DNA from: F23-D06 sp045600905
GTDB lineage: Bacteria; Bacteroidota; Bacteroidia; Bacteroidales; WCHB1-69
Length of the DNA: 11,741 nt
Assembly (NCBI GenBank): GCA_045600905.1
Contig: JAZRYT010000130.1
Span: 1 to 11,741 of the forward strand
Reading direction: 5' to 3'
Positions 1-7,002 of the stretch are shown here, in pieces (position 1 is the first letter of the stretch; each line of letters opens with the position of its first letter). Below the pieces are notes generated by a model. It did no database searches. It had not been told where the DNA came from and saw nothing but the letters and a program-made list of their open reading frames with translations. Position numbers and translations under genes: made by a program.

Positions 1-94
1 ACCCGTTTTTAGGTTTCACAGCACAAAAATAGGTGAAATTATTGAGAAATGCAAGTCGTTGCTAAGTTATTTATTAACAACGGCTTGTCATTTT

Positions 95-1033
95 TCAACA
101 GCTAAAATTCAAGAATAATCTGCGGAAATAAGGTGTTAAAAGTCCGCGCAATTCCAAAAAACCTGGTTCTCGTTCTGTAAGTATTTGGTTTTCTGTCAAT
201 AATACTTCATTTAGGTTGATTTTGCTTTTGCCTGAGGAAAAAAGCCGATTACATAAAAATTGAGTATAGAAAGTATGTTGTCGCGTCCAATTCAAAATAT
301 GTTCGACTGCTTCGTCAGAAATTTGAATTTTACCTTTGTTAAATTGAGCTATAATAAAATCAGCATAAATTTCTCTATCTATTTTATCCAAAAACAAAGT
401 TGCAGTGCTTTCATAAAACGGGCTTTTGGCATAGGCGAACATTTCCAACATCAAATGTCTTTTACTACCGCAAAAAATGAAATTTACATTCTTCAACGGT
501 TGGATGTATGTTCGTAATAGAGCTTCCATATTGACATTTTCATATTCGCGGATTTGCTGGAACTCGTCAATGGCCAAAACAATGCGATGTTTTTGGCAGT
601 CCAAAAAATCAAAAATCTCTTTCAGAGTCATTAATTTTTCCTGTTCAGACTGCCAAGTTAATGTAATCTGTGGGATTCCTGTTATAGGATCATAACTAAT
701 AATCGGCCTGACGGATTTCAACTTTCCGAAGAAGTTTTTAACCATAGACTTCTTTTCCAGAACGCGAACAACGGCTTCTGTCAACAAACGAATAAAATCC
801 TCAATACTTTGAGAGGAGTAAATATCGACATACAAAGTGTCAAATTCCGAATTTGACATTTTTAATTCATCAAACGTACGGTATATAAGACCAGTTTTAC
901 CATATCTTCTAGGAGAAATCAAGGTGATATTTACACCGTTTGAGATAAAATTCATCATTGATTTTATTTCAAAAAACCTATCACAAAAAAGTTCTTTTGA
1001 TATGTAAGGTGTTAGTATAAATGGATTTAACAT
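95..1033 (-). CDS. AAA+ ATP-binding protein, archaeal-ATPase (ATPase_2) type, C-terminally truncated
   Basis: Predicted 312-residue P-loop ATPase. Visible motifs: a Walker A of the form SPRRYGKTGL (residues 40-49), a Walker B IVLAIDEFQQI (151-161, with D156/E157 as Mg and catalytic acids), and a sensor-1-like strand FIFCGSKRHL (185-194) followed by PFYEST. This order matches the ATPase_2 family common in Bacteroidota and archaea, whose cellular role is poorly known. Relatives normally continue past an 'LLT.(F/Y)' segment into a winged-helix tail of about 60-70 residues. Here that segment (LRGLLTPYFRR, 295-305) is followed by only seven more residues and a stop, so the tail appears lost. The gene is visibly more AT-rich than nrdJ and the barrel gene, which suggests acquisition. 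It is divergent from nrdJ and has its own promoter. Family call is firm; function is unknown. Confidence 0.85.
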   Translation of the reverse strand: MLNPFILTPYISKELFCDRFFEIKSMMNFISNGVNITLISPRRYGKTGLIYRTFDELKMSNSEFDTLYVDIYSSQSIEDFIRLLTEAVVRVLEKKSMVKNFFGKLKSVRPIISYDPITGIPQITLTWQSEQEKLMTLKEIFDFLDCQKHRIVLAIDEFQQIREYENVNMEALLRTYIQPLKNVNFIFCGSKRHLMLEMFAYAKSPFYESTATLFLDKIDREIYADFIIAQFNKGKIQISDEAVEHILNWTRQHTFYTQFLCNRLFSSGKSKINLNEVLLTENQILTEREPGFLELRGLLTPYFRRLFLNFSC

Positions 1034-1057
1034 AAGAAACTAAAATTTTTAACGCGG

Positions 1058-1089
1058 CAAAAATACTAAACTTTTAGTTGTTTACCAAA
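1058..1089 (-). promoter_or_regulatory. Bacteroidota-type promoter of the ATPase gene
   Basis: Read on the minus strand, TTTG (1089-1086) is followed after exactly 20 bases by TATTTTTG (1065-1058). This is a complete match to the Bacteroidota housekeeping pattern TTTG-N19-21-TAnnTTTG. The predicted transcription start is roughly 5-8 bases further on, giving a leader of about 20 bases before the ATG at 1033. Confidence 0.7.
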
Positions 1090-1095
1090 AGTTTA
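1067..1095. promoter_or_regulatory. Inverted repeat inside the ATPase promoter (candidate operator)
   Basis: Perfect 9-base arms TAAACTTTT (1067-1075) and AAAAGTTTA (1087-1095) are separated by 11 bases. One arm covers most of the -33 TTTG; the other abuts the -7 box. The dyad spacing of about two helical turns suits a dimeric repressor. Seen directly; the regulatory role is inferred. Confidence 0.45.
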
Positions 1096-1199
1096 ATGAA
1101 ATATATTTTCTGCCAAAATGCAAAAAATGAAAGTCAAATTGCAACTTTCCCGAATTTTTTTGCATAAAATCTTTAATTTCCTTATTTTCAATCAGAAAA

Positions 1200-1225
1200 A
1201 ATATCAACGATATTTTGTTGATATT
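1200..1225. promoter_or_regulatory. Inverted repeat AATATCAAC/GTTGATATT upstream of nrdJ
   Basis: Perfect 9-base arms at 1200-1208 and 1217-1225 with an 8-base spacer. As RNA it could extend by a G.U and an A-U pair to an 11-bp stem with a UAUU loop. It lacks a T-run, so it is not an obvious terminator; a DNA operator is equally possible. It does not look like a canonical NrdR box. Confidence 0.45.
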
Positions 1226-1273
1226 ATATGCTGGAAAAAACAAGCAAATAATCAGCTATTTTCTATTTTAGCA

Positions 1274-1290
1274 ACCTCATTTTTTGAGGT
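1274..1290. promoter_or_regulatory. Short inverted repeat ACCTCA/TGAGGT upstream of nrdJ
   Basis: Six-base perfect arms (1274-1279, 1285-1290) flank TTTTT, about 25 bases upstream of the candidate nrdJ -33 box. It may be an operator half-pair or chance; the evidence is only the symmetry and the position. Confidence 0.25.
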
Positions 1291-1313
1291 CAGAACGCTT
1301 TGGCAACAAATTC

Positions 1314-1345
1314 TTTATCAGGAAATTATGCTGACATTACGTTTT
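1314..1345 (+). promoter_or_regulatory. Candidate nrdJ promoter
   Basis: TTTA (1314-1317), a 20-base spacer, and TACGTTTT (1338-1345). Each box is one base off the Bacteroidota consensus (TTTG / TAnnTTTG) and the spacing is right. It would give a leader of about 65 bases before the nrdJ start. Confidence 0.35.
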
Positions 1346-1418
1346 TACACTATGCTAAAACACCGTGCCTTCGTCTGAATTGATTGAAAAACCTATGTAT
1401 TAAAATAAAACCGTGTCT

Positions 1419-4181
1419 ATGGAAAAAGAATTATCCCTTTTTGGATTTTCAGAGGAGGAAGAAGTTCTCAATGAACCGATTGTGAGAAAGAAAAACGAAC
1501 AACACTCGAATCTGTTACAATCTAGAGAACAGGCGATGCAGAGTTTTTCTCAAAAAATGGATGTCGAAACGATGGGGCGACTATTCATAGACACACCAAA
1601 AACTGAAAAACAAATGACAGAAAATATCGCAAAGGAAAGAACTATCTATAAGAAGGAAGAAATTTTTGAAGATGTCGTAAGCTATTTTGGCGGCGACCAG
1701 CTGGCCGCCGGCGTATGGATAGACAAGTACGCATTAAAAGACAAAGAAGGAAGAATCTTAGAGCGCACTCCCGAAGAGATGCACCACCGTCTTGCCAGCG
1801 AGTTTGCCAGAATTGAGAAACGCTACATCCGCCCGATGAGCGAAGAACTCATCTTCTCCCTTTTTGACCATTTCAAATACATCATTCCCCAAGGTAGTCC
1901 TATGGCCGGAATCGGCAACCACGACCAAATCGTGTCCCTGTCCAACTGCTTCGTTATCGGCAATGACGACAATTCCGATTCCTACGGCGGTATTATGAAG
2001 ATGGATGAAGAACAGGTACAGTTGATGAAACGTCGCGGCGGTGTAGGCCACGACCTTTCCGACATCCGCCCGTCAGGCAGCCACGTTCAAAACTGCGCGC
2101 TGACCTCCACCGGCGTAGTGCCCTTTATGGAACGCTATTCCAACTCCACACGCGAAGTGGCCCAAGACGGCCGTCGCGGTGCCCTAATGCTCTCTATCTC
2201 CATCAAACATCCCGATTCTGAAAAATTTATCGACGCCAAAATGACGGAAGGCAAAGTTACTGGTGCCAACGTTTCCGTCAAAATCGATGACGACTTTATG
2301 AAAAGCGTGCAAAACAACACGCAATATACCCAACAATACCCCATCGTCTCCAACAATCCGCAATTCAAACAGGAAATTGACGCGGACAAATTGTGGAAGA
2401 AAATCATCCACAATGCCTGGAAATCCGCAGAACCCGGCGTTCTCTTCTGGGATACCATCCGCAGAGAATCCGTACCCGATTGCTATGAAGACGAAGGTTT
2501 CAGAACCGTTTCGACAAACCCCTGCGGTGAGATTCCGCTCTGCCCATACGACAGCTGCCGCCTCATCGCCATTAACCTATATAGTTACGTTGAAAACCCA
2601 TTCACCGATAAAGCATACTTCAATATGCCTCTGTTCAAAGAGCACGTTCAGTATGCACAACGTTTGATGGACGACATTATCGATCTGGAACTCGAGAAAA
2701 TAGACCAGATTTTGGCCAAAATAGACAGCGATCCGGAAAGTGAAAACGTCAAACGTGTGGAAAAGGAACTGTGGCAGAAAATCCGCAAACAGTCAACCAA
2801 AGGCCGCCGTACCGGCTTGGGCATCACAGCCGAAGGCGATATGTTGGCTGCCTTGAACATCCGCTACGGCTCAGACGAGGGCAATGCCTTCTCCACGGAA
2901 GTTCACAAGCAACTGGCACTTGCCGCCTACAGATCTTCTGTGACAATGGCCAAGGAACGCGGCGCATTCCCCATCTACAGCTGTATCAAGGAGGGCCGCA
3001 ACCCCTTTATCCAACGTATCCGAGAAGCTGACCCGAAACTGTACGAGGATATGATCCGTTATGGCCGCCGCAACATCGCCCTGCTGACCATTGCCCCGAC
3101 CGGTAGTGTCAGCATCTGCACCCAAACCACCTCCGGTCTCGAACCTGCCTTCAACGTCGTCTATAAACGCAGACGAAAAGTGAATCCCAACGATATGAGC
3201 ATTAAAAAGAATGTGGTGAAAGACGTTGTGGGTGACACCTTTGAAGAGTATATGGTTTTCCATCAGAAGTTCGTCACCTGGGCCGAAACCCAAGGTTACA
3301 ACTACGAACAAATGACCACGATGAACGAAAAGGAAATCCAAGCTCTCGTGGAAAAATCTCCTTATTACAAGGCTACGGCTGCCGATACCGACTATATTAA
3401 AAAAGTGGAGCTACAAGGTTCCGTACAAAAATGGGTCGATCACTCCATTTCCGTAACCGTCAACCTTCCTGAAGATGTTTCCGAACAAACCGTTGCCGAC
3501 CTCTACATGAAAGCCTGGCAGGTAGGATGCAAAGGAATGACTGTCTATCGCGAAGGCTCCAGAAACGGCGTGCTGGAATCCCTTAATAAGGATAAAAACA
3601 AAAACAAGGAAGCCGCTGCTCCCCAACCCAAAAATTTCAAACGTCCAAAAGAATTGCAGGCTGACGTCATCCATTTCAAAAACAACAGTGAAGACTGGGT
3701 GGCCTACATCGGCATATACAACGGACAGCCTTACGAAATCTTCACGGGTAAAACCGGCGATGAGAACTTTCTGTTGCCCAAGTGGGTGGATCACGGCATC
3801 ATTATCAAAAACAGACACGAAGACGGCACCAAATCCTACGATTTCAAATATTGCGACAAAGCAGGTTACGAAGTTATCTTGTGCGGTCTGGACCGTTGCT
3901 TCGACCAGGAATTCTGGAACTATGCCAAATTAACGTCCGGATTGCTGCGCAACGGCATTCCCGTCAACAATATCGTCAATATCATATCCAGCTTGAACTT
4001 CCGTCAGGAAAGCATCAATTCCTGGCGTAACGGCGTATGCCGCGCATTGAAGAAATTCATTCAGGATGGTACCAAGCAAAAAGACCAGGAATGTCCCCAC
4101 TGCCACGAAACCGGCACGATGGAATTTAAAGAAGGATGCTTGGTTTGTACAAAATGCGGCTATTCAAAATGTGGTAACTAA
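1419..4181 (+). CDS. nrdJ: Adenosylcobalamin-dependent (class II) ribonucleoside-diphosphate reductase
   Basis: Reduces ribonucleotides to deoxyribonucleotides using a cobalamin-generated thiyl radical, with no need for oxygen or a glycyl-radical activase. I take the ATG at 1419 (920 residues); an in-frame GTG at 1413 would add two. Numbered from the ATG: SNC (C177) and DSC (C380) are the redox cysteines; NPCGE has C369 as the thiyl site with N367/E371; IAPTGSVSICTQTTSGLEPAF (about 558-578) is the C-terminal side of the barrel. A Lys/Asn/Ala-rich linker (about 723-740) leads to a TSCPD domain (about 745-875) and then a C-terminal zinc-ribbon/redox tail CPHC...CTKCGYSKCG (892-918). The first roughly 85 residues, before the usual YFGGDQLAAGVWIDKYAL start, are an acidic, Gln/Lys-rich AT-rich extension without an ATP-cone signature. 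It is probably co-transcribed with the Fe-S gene 11 bases downstream. Confidence 0.97.
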   Translation: MEKELSLFGFSEEEEVLNEPIVRKKNEQHSNLLQSREQAMQSFSQKMDVETMGRLFIDTPKTEKQMTENIAKERTIYKKEEIFEDVVSYFGGDQLAAGVWIDKYALKDKEGRILERTPEEMHHRLASEFARIEKRYIRPMSEELIFSLFDHFKYIIPQGSPMAGIGNHDQIVSLSNCFVIGNDDNSDSYGGIMKMDEEQVQLMKRRGGVGHDLSDIRPSGSHVQNCALTSTGVVPFMERYSNSTREVAQDGRRGALMLSISIKHPDSEKFIDAKMTEGKVTGANVSVKIDDDFMKSVQNNTQYTQQYPIVSNNPQFKQEIDADKLWKKIIHNAWKSAEPGVLFWDTIRRESVPDCYEDEGFRTVSTNPCGEIPLCPYDSCRLIAINLYSYVENPFTDKAYFNMPLFKEHVQYAQRLMDDIIDLELEKIDQILAKIDSDPESENVKRVEKELWQKIRKQSTKGRRTGLGITAEGDMLAALNIRYGSDEGNAFSTEVHKQLALAAYRSSVTMAKERGAFPIYSCIKEGRNPFIQRIREADPKLYEDMIRYGRRNIALLTIAPTGSVSICTQTTSGLEPAFNVVYKRRRKVNPNDMSIKKNVVKDVVGDTFEEYMVFHQKFVTWAETQGYNYEQMTTMNEKEIQALVEKSPYYKATAADTDYIKKVELQGSVQKWVDHSISVTVNLPEDVSEQTVADLYMKAWQVGCKGMTVYREGSRNGVLESLNKDKNKNKEAAAPQPKNFKRPKELQADVIHFKNNSEDWVAYIGIYNGQPYEIFTGKTGDENFLLPKWVDHGIIIKNRHEDGTKSYDFKYCDKAGYEVILCGLDRCFDQEFWNYAKLTSGLLRNGIPVNNIVNIISSLNFRQESINSWRNGVCRALKKFIQDGTKQKDQECPHCHETGTMEFKEGCLVCTKCGYSKCGN

Positions 4182-4192
4182 CTGTCAGGGAA

Positions 4193-4924
4193 ATGAGCGG
4201 AGAGAGCAATATTGTTAATGTCTTTATTCCTTGCCAGATGGATATGTTCCAACCGGACACAGCTTATAGCGTGTTCACGGTTTTGGAGCGTTTGGATCTT
4301 CATTGTCAGTATTTTGACGAGCAAACCTGTTGCGGGCAACGTTTCTTTATGCAAGGTGAAATGGAATCCGCCAAAAGCTTGGGCGTAAAAATAATTGATG
4401 ACTTTGGAGCAAAGCTGCCTTTTATCATACCTGACTGCAGCTGCGCTGGCTTTATGCGCAAATATTACCGTCAACTGCTGGAAAATTCTTTTCCGCCCAA
4501 TGAATTGCGCTCTTTCACACAACACGTCTATGAGTTGTGCGACTATATTGTAAATGTAAAACACATTGAGAAACTGGACAACACATTCAGTCATCGGGTA
4601 TTTTATTTCAAATCCTGCTCATCCAGAAATCTGTATCCACAAAACGATGCTCCGGAAATCCTATTAAGGAACACCCGTGGTTTGGATTTGCTGATGGATG
4701 ATGAGCTGCAGGGATGCTGCGGTGCCAACGGGCGCTTTGCTCAAGCGAATCCTGCAGCAGCAGAATCTATGACCGGAGAGATTATGAGTAAAATATACGG
4801 TATGGGAGCCGAATTTGTAACCTCAACGGATATTCATTGCCTACAGATGTTGGATGCCTACAAGGAAGCCCACGACGTGGGTGTGCAGGTCATCCATATT
4901 GCAGATATATTAAAGGGTGAATAA
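4193..4924 (+). CDS. (Fe-S)-binding double cysteine-rich (CCG) domain protein, LutA/YkgE-like
   Basis: A 243-residue protein with two CCG (cysteine-rich) domains, as in LutA, GlpC and HdrB subunits that bind Fe-S clusters and pass electrons. First domain: C14, C46-C47-G48, C82/C84. Second: C142, C175-C176-G177, C216. Spacings (31 and 33 residues around the first CCG) fit the CX31-39CCGX34-35C pattern. The second-domain 'HDSCH' seen in LutA is replaced here by FKSCSSRN. LutA normally sits with lutB and lutC in lactate oxidation; neither is present. Instead the gene starts 11 bases after nrdJ and ends in a shared strong terminator, implying one transcript. The start at 4193 is the first ATG and fits the family N-terminus (xFIPCQMDMF). 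The family is clear; lactate use is not supported by context, so I give no symbol. Confidence 0.88.
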   Translation: MSGESNIVNVFIPCQMDMFQPDTAYSVFTVLERLDLHCQYFDEQTCCGQRFFMQGEMESAKSLGVKIIDDFGAKLPFIIPDCSCAGFMRKYYRQLLENSFPPNELRSFTQHVYELCDYIVNVKHIEKLDNTFSHRVFYFKSCSSRNLYPQNDAPEILLRNTRGLDLLMDDELQGCCGANGRFAQANPAAAESMTGEIMSKIYGMGAEFVTSTDIHCLQMLDAYKEAHDVGVQVIHIADILKGE

Positions 4925-4955
4925 AAAAAGCCTTCCAGATTGGAAGGCTTTTTTT
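4923..4955. terminator. Strong bidirectional intrinsic terminator
   Basis: AGCCTTCCA / TGGAAGGCT with a GAT loop (4938-4940), extended by an A7 run on the left and a T7 run on the right, so it can end transcripts from both sides. It overlaps the stop of the Fe-S gene on the left and serves the convergent zinc-ribbon gene on the right. Confidence 0.93.
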
Positions 4956-4958
4956 ATT

Positions 4959-4979
4959 CATTATCCATTATCCATTATT
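4959..4979. repeat. Heptamer tandem repeat CATTATC x3
   Basis: Three contiguous 7-base units: CATTATC, CATTATC, CATTATT. The array starts just after the terminator and runs into the last codons (stop) of the minus-strand zinc-ribbon gene. The unit resembles the CATTNNT heptads at 11390-11424. Confidence 0.7.
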
Positions 4980-5982
4980 CAAACTGACGTTGAACCAATT
5001 TATCGTCAATGAAGATACGGCCGCATGCTTCGCATACGATGATTTTCTTGTGTAAGGCAATATCCAATTGTCTTTGCGGCGGAATCTTGCTGAAACAACC
5101 GCCACAAGCATCACGTTCGATTTTGACAATGGCCAATCCGTTGTGTGCGTTTTTGCGAATACGTTCAAAAGCCGTCAGCAGACGTTGGTCAACTTTGGAT
5201 TTCAATCCTTCAGCTTTCTCGAGCAATTCGGCTTCTTCTTTTTCAGTATCAGCCATAATGCCCTTTAATTCCTCTTTCTTCTGACCAAGAATTTCTTCTA
5301 ATTCTTTCAATTTGGCTTCTGTATCTTGAATTTGAGCTTCCTTTTCGGTAATTTCAGCCTCATATTTAGCTTTATGTTTGTCTGAAACCTGAATTTCAAG
5401 ATTCTGATATTCGATTTCCTTGCTCAAACTCTCGTATTCACGATTGTTGCGAACATTGTTCTGTTGTTCTTCATATTTCTTAATAGCAGCCAAAGACTCT
5501 TCTTTCTTCGTGTTTTCAGCAGCTATTTTAGATCTTAAATTGTTGATTTCATCTTGGAACTTAGCAATACGGGTACGTTTGCCTTCGCATTCATCTTCCT
5601 TATCACGAATTTCTTCAGGAAGTTCACCACGAACCATGCGAATGTCGTCAATCTTCGTGCAGATTTGCTGAAGATTGTACAAGGAAAGCAACTTTTGTTC
5701 AATGGAAATTTCCTCAGCGTGGCTCTGGGTGTCTTCGTTCTTTTTCACATTGATGACACCATCGGCCGTTTTTTCTACTGTAATGTCTTCTTCCACGATC
5801 GTCTCTACAACGGGAGAGGTTGTTTCTTTCGCTGTTTCAACTTCTGCTTCGTCGTTTGCAGAATCCACGGCTGCTTCTTTAACAGCCACCTTTTTAGGCG
5901 TAACTTTTTTCGTTTTACGTTCAACTACAGTCTCTTCGACGGAAGCAACGACTTCCTCATCGGTAACTTTTTTCTTCGGCAT
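4975..5982 (-). CDS. Coiled-coil protein with C-terminal C4-type zinc ribbon (zf-RING_7 family)
   Basis: A 335-residue protein in three parts. Residues 1-90 are a low-complexity Lys/Glu/Val/Thr segment with no fold I recognise. Residues about 92-275 are a long charged antiparallel coiled coil (IEQKLLSLYNLQQICTKIDDI onward), carrying the NNREYESLSKEI motif typical of the family. Residues 288-325 form the zinc ribbon: C293-GG-C296 and C317-EA-C320. Relatives include the structurally known CT398 and HP0958 (FlgZ); the role in Bacteroidota is unknown, with RNA or protein-chaperone-like binding often suggested. Relatives are usually about 240-260 residues, so the N-terminal extension is extra. It lies 28 bases downstream of the nif3-like gene on the same strand, a recurrent pairing, and has no separate promoter that I can see. 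Confidence 0.88.
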   Translation of the reverse strand: MPKKKVTDEEVVASVEETVVERKTKKVTPKKVAVKEAAVDSANDEAEVETAKETTSPVVETIVEEDITVEKTADGVINVKKNEDTQSHAEEISIEQKLLSLYNLQQICTKIDDIRMVRGELPEEIRDKEDECEGKRTRIAKFQDEINNLRSKIAAENTKKEESLAAIKKYEEQQNNVRNNREYESLSKEIEYQNLEIQVSDKHKAKYEAEITEKEAQIQDTEAKLKELEEILGQKKEELKGIMADTEKEEAELLEKAEGLKSKVDQRLLTAFERIRKNAHNGLAIVKIERDACGGCFSKIPPQRQLDIALHKKIIVCEACGRIFIDDKLVQRQFE

Positions 5983-6010
5983 AATATTTTTAATTATTTA
6001 ATTATCAAGA

Positions 6011-6805
6011 TTATAAATAATAAATTTCTAAAATATCCATTTTAGAAAGAACGGCTGCAAAAGTAGTAAATTTTTCTTTAATTGCCTTATATATAATTTC
6101 CTTAATATAAAATTCGCCTTCATAGTGTCCGATATCGGCGATAAGCATTTTTTTATCAGCCCTGAAGAAGTCGTGATATTTGATGTCTCCCGTGATATAC
6201 GCATCCGCACCAGCTGCCATCGCATCTTCAATAAAAGAGGAACCGCCGCCGCCGCAAACCGCCACTTTGGCAATCATTTTATCTTGATCACCATAATAAC
6301 GAAGAGTGTGGAGTCCCATTTTGTCCTTTACAAATTGCAAAAAGTCGGGAACGGGCATAGGAGTCGGCAGCTCGCCGATTCTGCCCAAACCGTTCTTGTC
6401 TGCCAAATCAGACTGCTCAGAAGGCACCAAAACGCGCACTTTCTGTAATTGGAGTTTTTCGGCAAAAACATCATTACCGCCACCTTCGGCACTATCGATA
6501 TTGGTGTGCATAGAATAGAGAACCATATTGTGCCCCAGTGCTTTACATAGAATACGACCCACTCTGTCCTTCGGCTCGATTTTGCAAATGCCGCGTTTCA
6601 GTATCAACGGATGATGGGATATCACTAAGTTTGCCTTCATAGCAATGGCTTCGTCAATAACACTGTCTGACATTTCAAAACAGACCAACGCACCGCTGAT
6701 TTCCTGTTCCACATCACCACATTGCACGCCGCAATTGTCAAAATCCTCTTGCAATCTCAAAGGGAATTTTTGCTCTAAATAGTTAGTTACTTCGCTGATT
6801 TTCAT
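6011..6805 (-). CDS. Nif3-like dinuclear metal-centre protein (YbgI/GTP cyclohydrolase I type 2-like)
   Basis: A 264-residue member of the NIF3/DUF34 family: toroidal hexamers with a two-metal site, biochemical role still debated. Metal ligands are visible: SHHP (63-66, H64/H65), MHTNID (99-104, D104 region) with the GGGND motif after it, and IGHYEGE (225-231, H227 and E231). CGGGGSSFI (184-192) and YITGDIKYHDF (203-213) are family hallmarks. The length matches the short E. coli YbgI form. Many Firmicutes and Bacteroidota members are about 360-370 residues because of a PII/CutA-like insertion in the middle; that insertion is absent here. First gene of a two-gene operon with the zinc-ribbon protein, divergent from the flippase. 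Confidence 0.93.
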   Translation of the reverse strand: MKISEVTNYLEQKFPLRLQEDFDNCGVQCGDVEQEISGALVCFEMSDSVIDEAIAMKANLVISHHPLILKRGICKIEPKDRVGRILCKALGHNMVLYSMHTNIDSAEGGGNDVFAEKLQLQKVRVLVPSEQSDLADKNGLGRIGELPTPMPVPDFLQFVKDKMGLHTLRYYGDQDKMIAKVAVCGGGGSSFIEDAMAAGADAYITGDIKYHDFFRADKKMLIADIGHYEGEFYIKEIIYKAIKEKFTTFAAVLSKMDILEIYYL

Positions 6806-6845
6806 AATTAATACTCTATATTATTGTCGTAAAAGAAAATGGACG

Positions 6846-6878
6846 CAAACGTACATAAAAAATAATTTACGTTCCATA
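6846..6878 (-). promoter_or_regulatory. Promoter of the nif3-like/zinc-ribbon operon
   Basis: On the minus strand TACGTTTG (6853-6846) is a full TAnnTTTG match. A one-mismatch -33 box TATG (6878-6875) stands 21 bases upstream. The leader to the ATG at 6805 would be about 35 bases. Confidence 0.55.
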
Positions 6879-6924
6879 GTTTGTAAGTTTTTAATTTTCT
6901 CGATTCAACATAACGATAAGTACG

Positions 6925-6932
6925 TAATTTTG
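6925..6932 (+). promoter_or_regulatory. -7 box of the flippase promoter
   Basis: TAATTTTG is a full TAnnTTTG match on the plus strand, about 70 bases before the flippase ATG. I see no TTTG at the right distance upstream, so only half of the promoter is supported. With the nif3 promoter this makes the 197-base gap a divergent promoter region. Confidence 0.4.
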
Positions 6933-7002
6933 CGACCGTTTTGTTTTCGTGGCTAAATAGTTCTCTTACAATCTTATTGTTCAAAATTAAAATCATTCAT
7001 AT

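Larger units (their letters stand above)
1034..1418. other. AT-rich divergent intergenic region between the ATPase gene and nrdJ
   Basis: No convincing gene here. The one longer open frame (1118-1378, plus) gives a low-complexity Phe/Leu/Lys/Gln-rich peptide with no recognisable motif. The stretch holds the ATPase promoter and its dyad on the left, two further inverted repeats (1200-1225, 1274-1290) and a plausible nrdJ promoter (1314-1345). I looked for the conserved boxes of a cobalamin riboswitch and saw none. Confidence 0.7.

Noticed and set aside
1118..1378. 86-codon open frame upstream of nrdJ
   Set aside because: Phe/Lys/Gln-rich low-complexity translation of AT-rich DNA that contains the candidate nrdJ promoter; no motif and no recognisable family.
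1034..1418. Cobalamin riboswitch for nrdJ
   Set aside because: Expected from the cofactor, but I see no conserved B12-box-like core; the region is AT-rich with only simple dyads.
2871..3341. 156-codon open frame opposite nrdJ
   Set aside because: Antisense to the conserved catalytic core of nrdJ; its translation is the His/Val/Gly-rich type typical of a reverse-strand shadow.
4193..4924. Lactate-utilisation operon (lutABC)
   Set aside because: Only the LutA-like gene is present; lutB and lutC are not in the window and the upstream partner is nrdJ.
5554..6045. 163-codon open frame opposite the zinc-ribbon gene
   Set aside because: Antisense of a Lys/Glu-rich coiled coil gives a Phe/Leu-rich pseudo-membrane protein; an artefact of composition.
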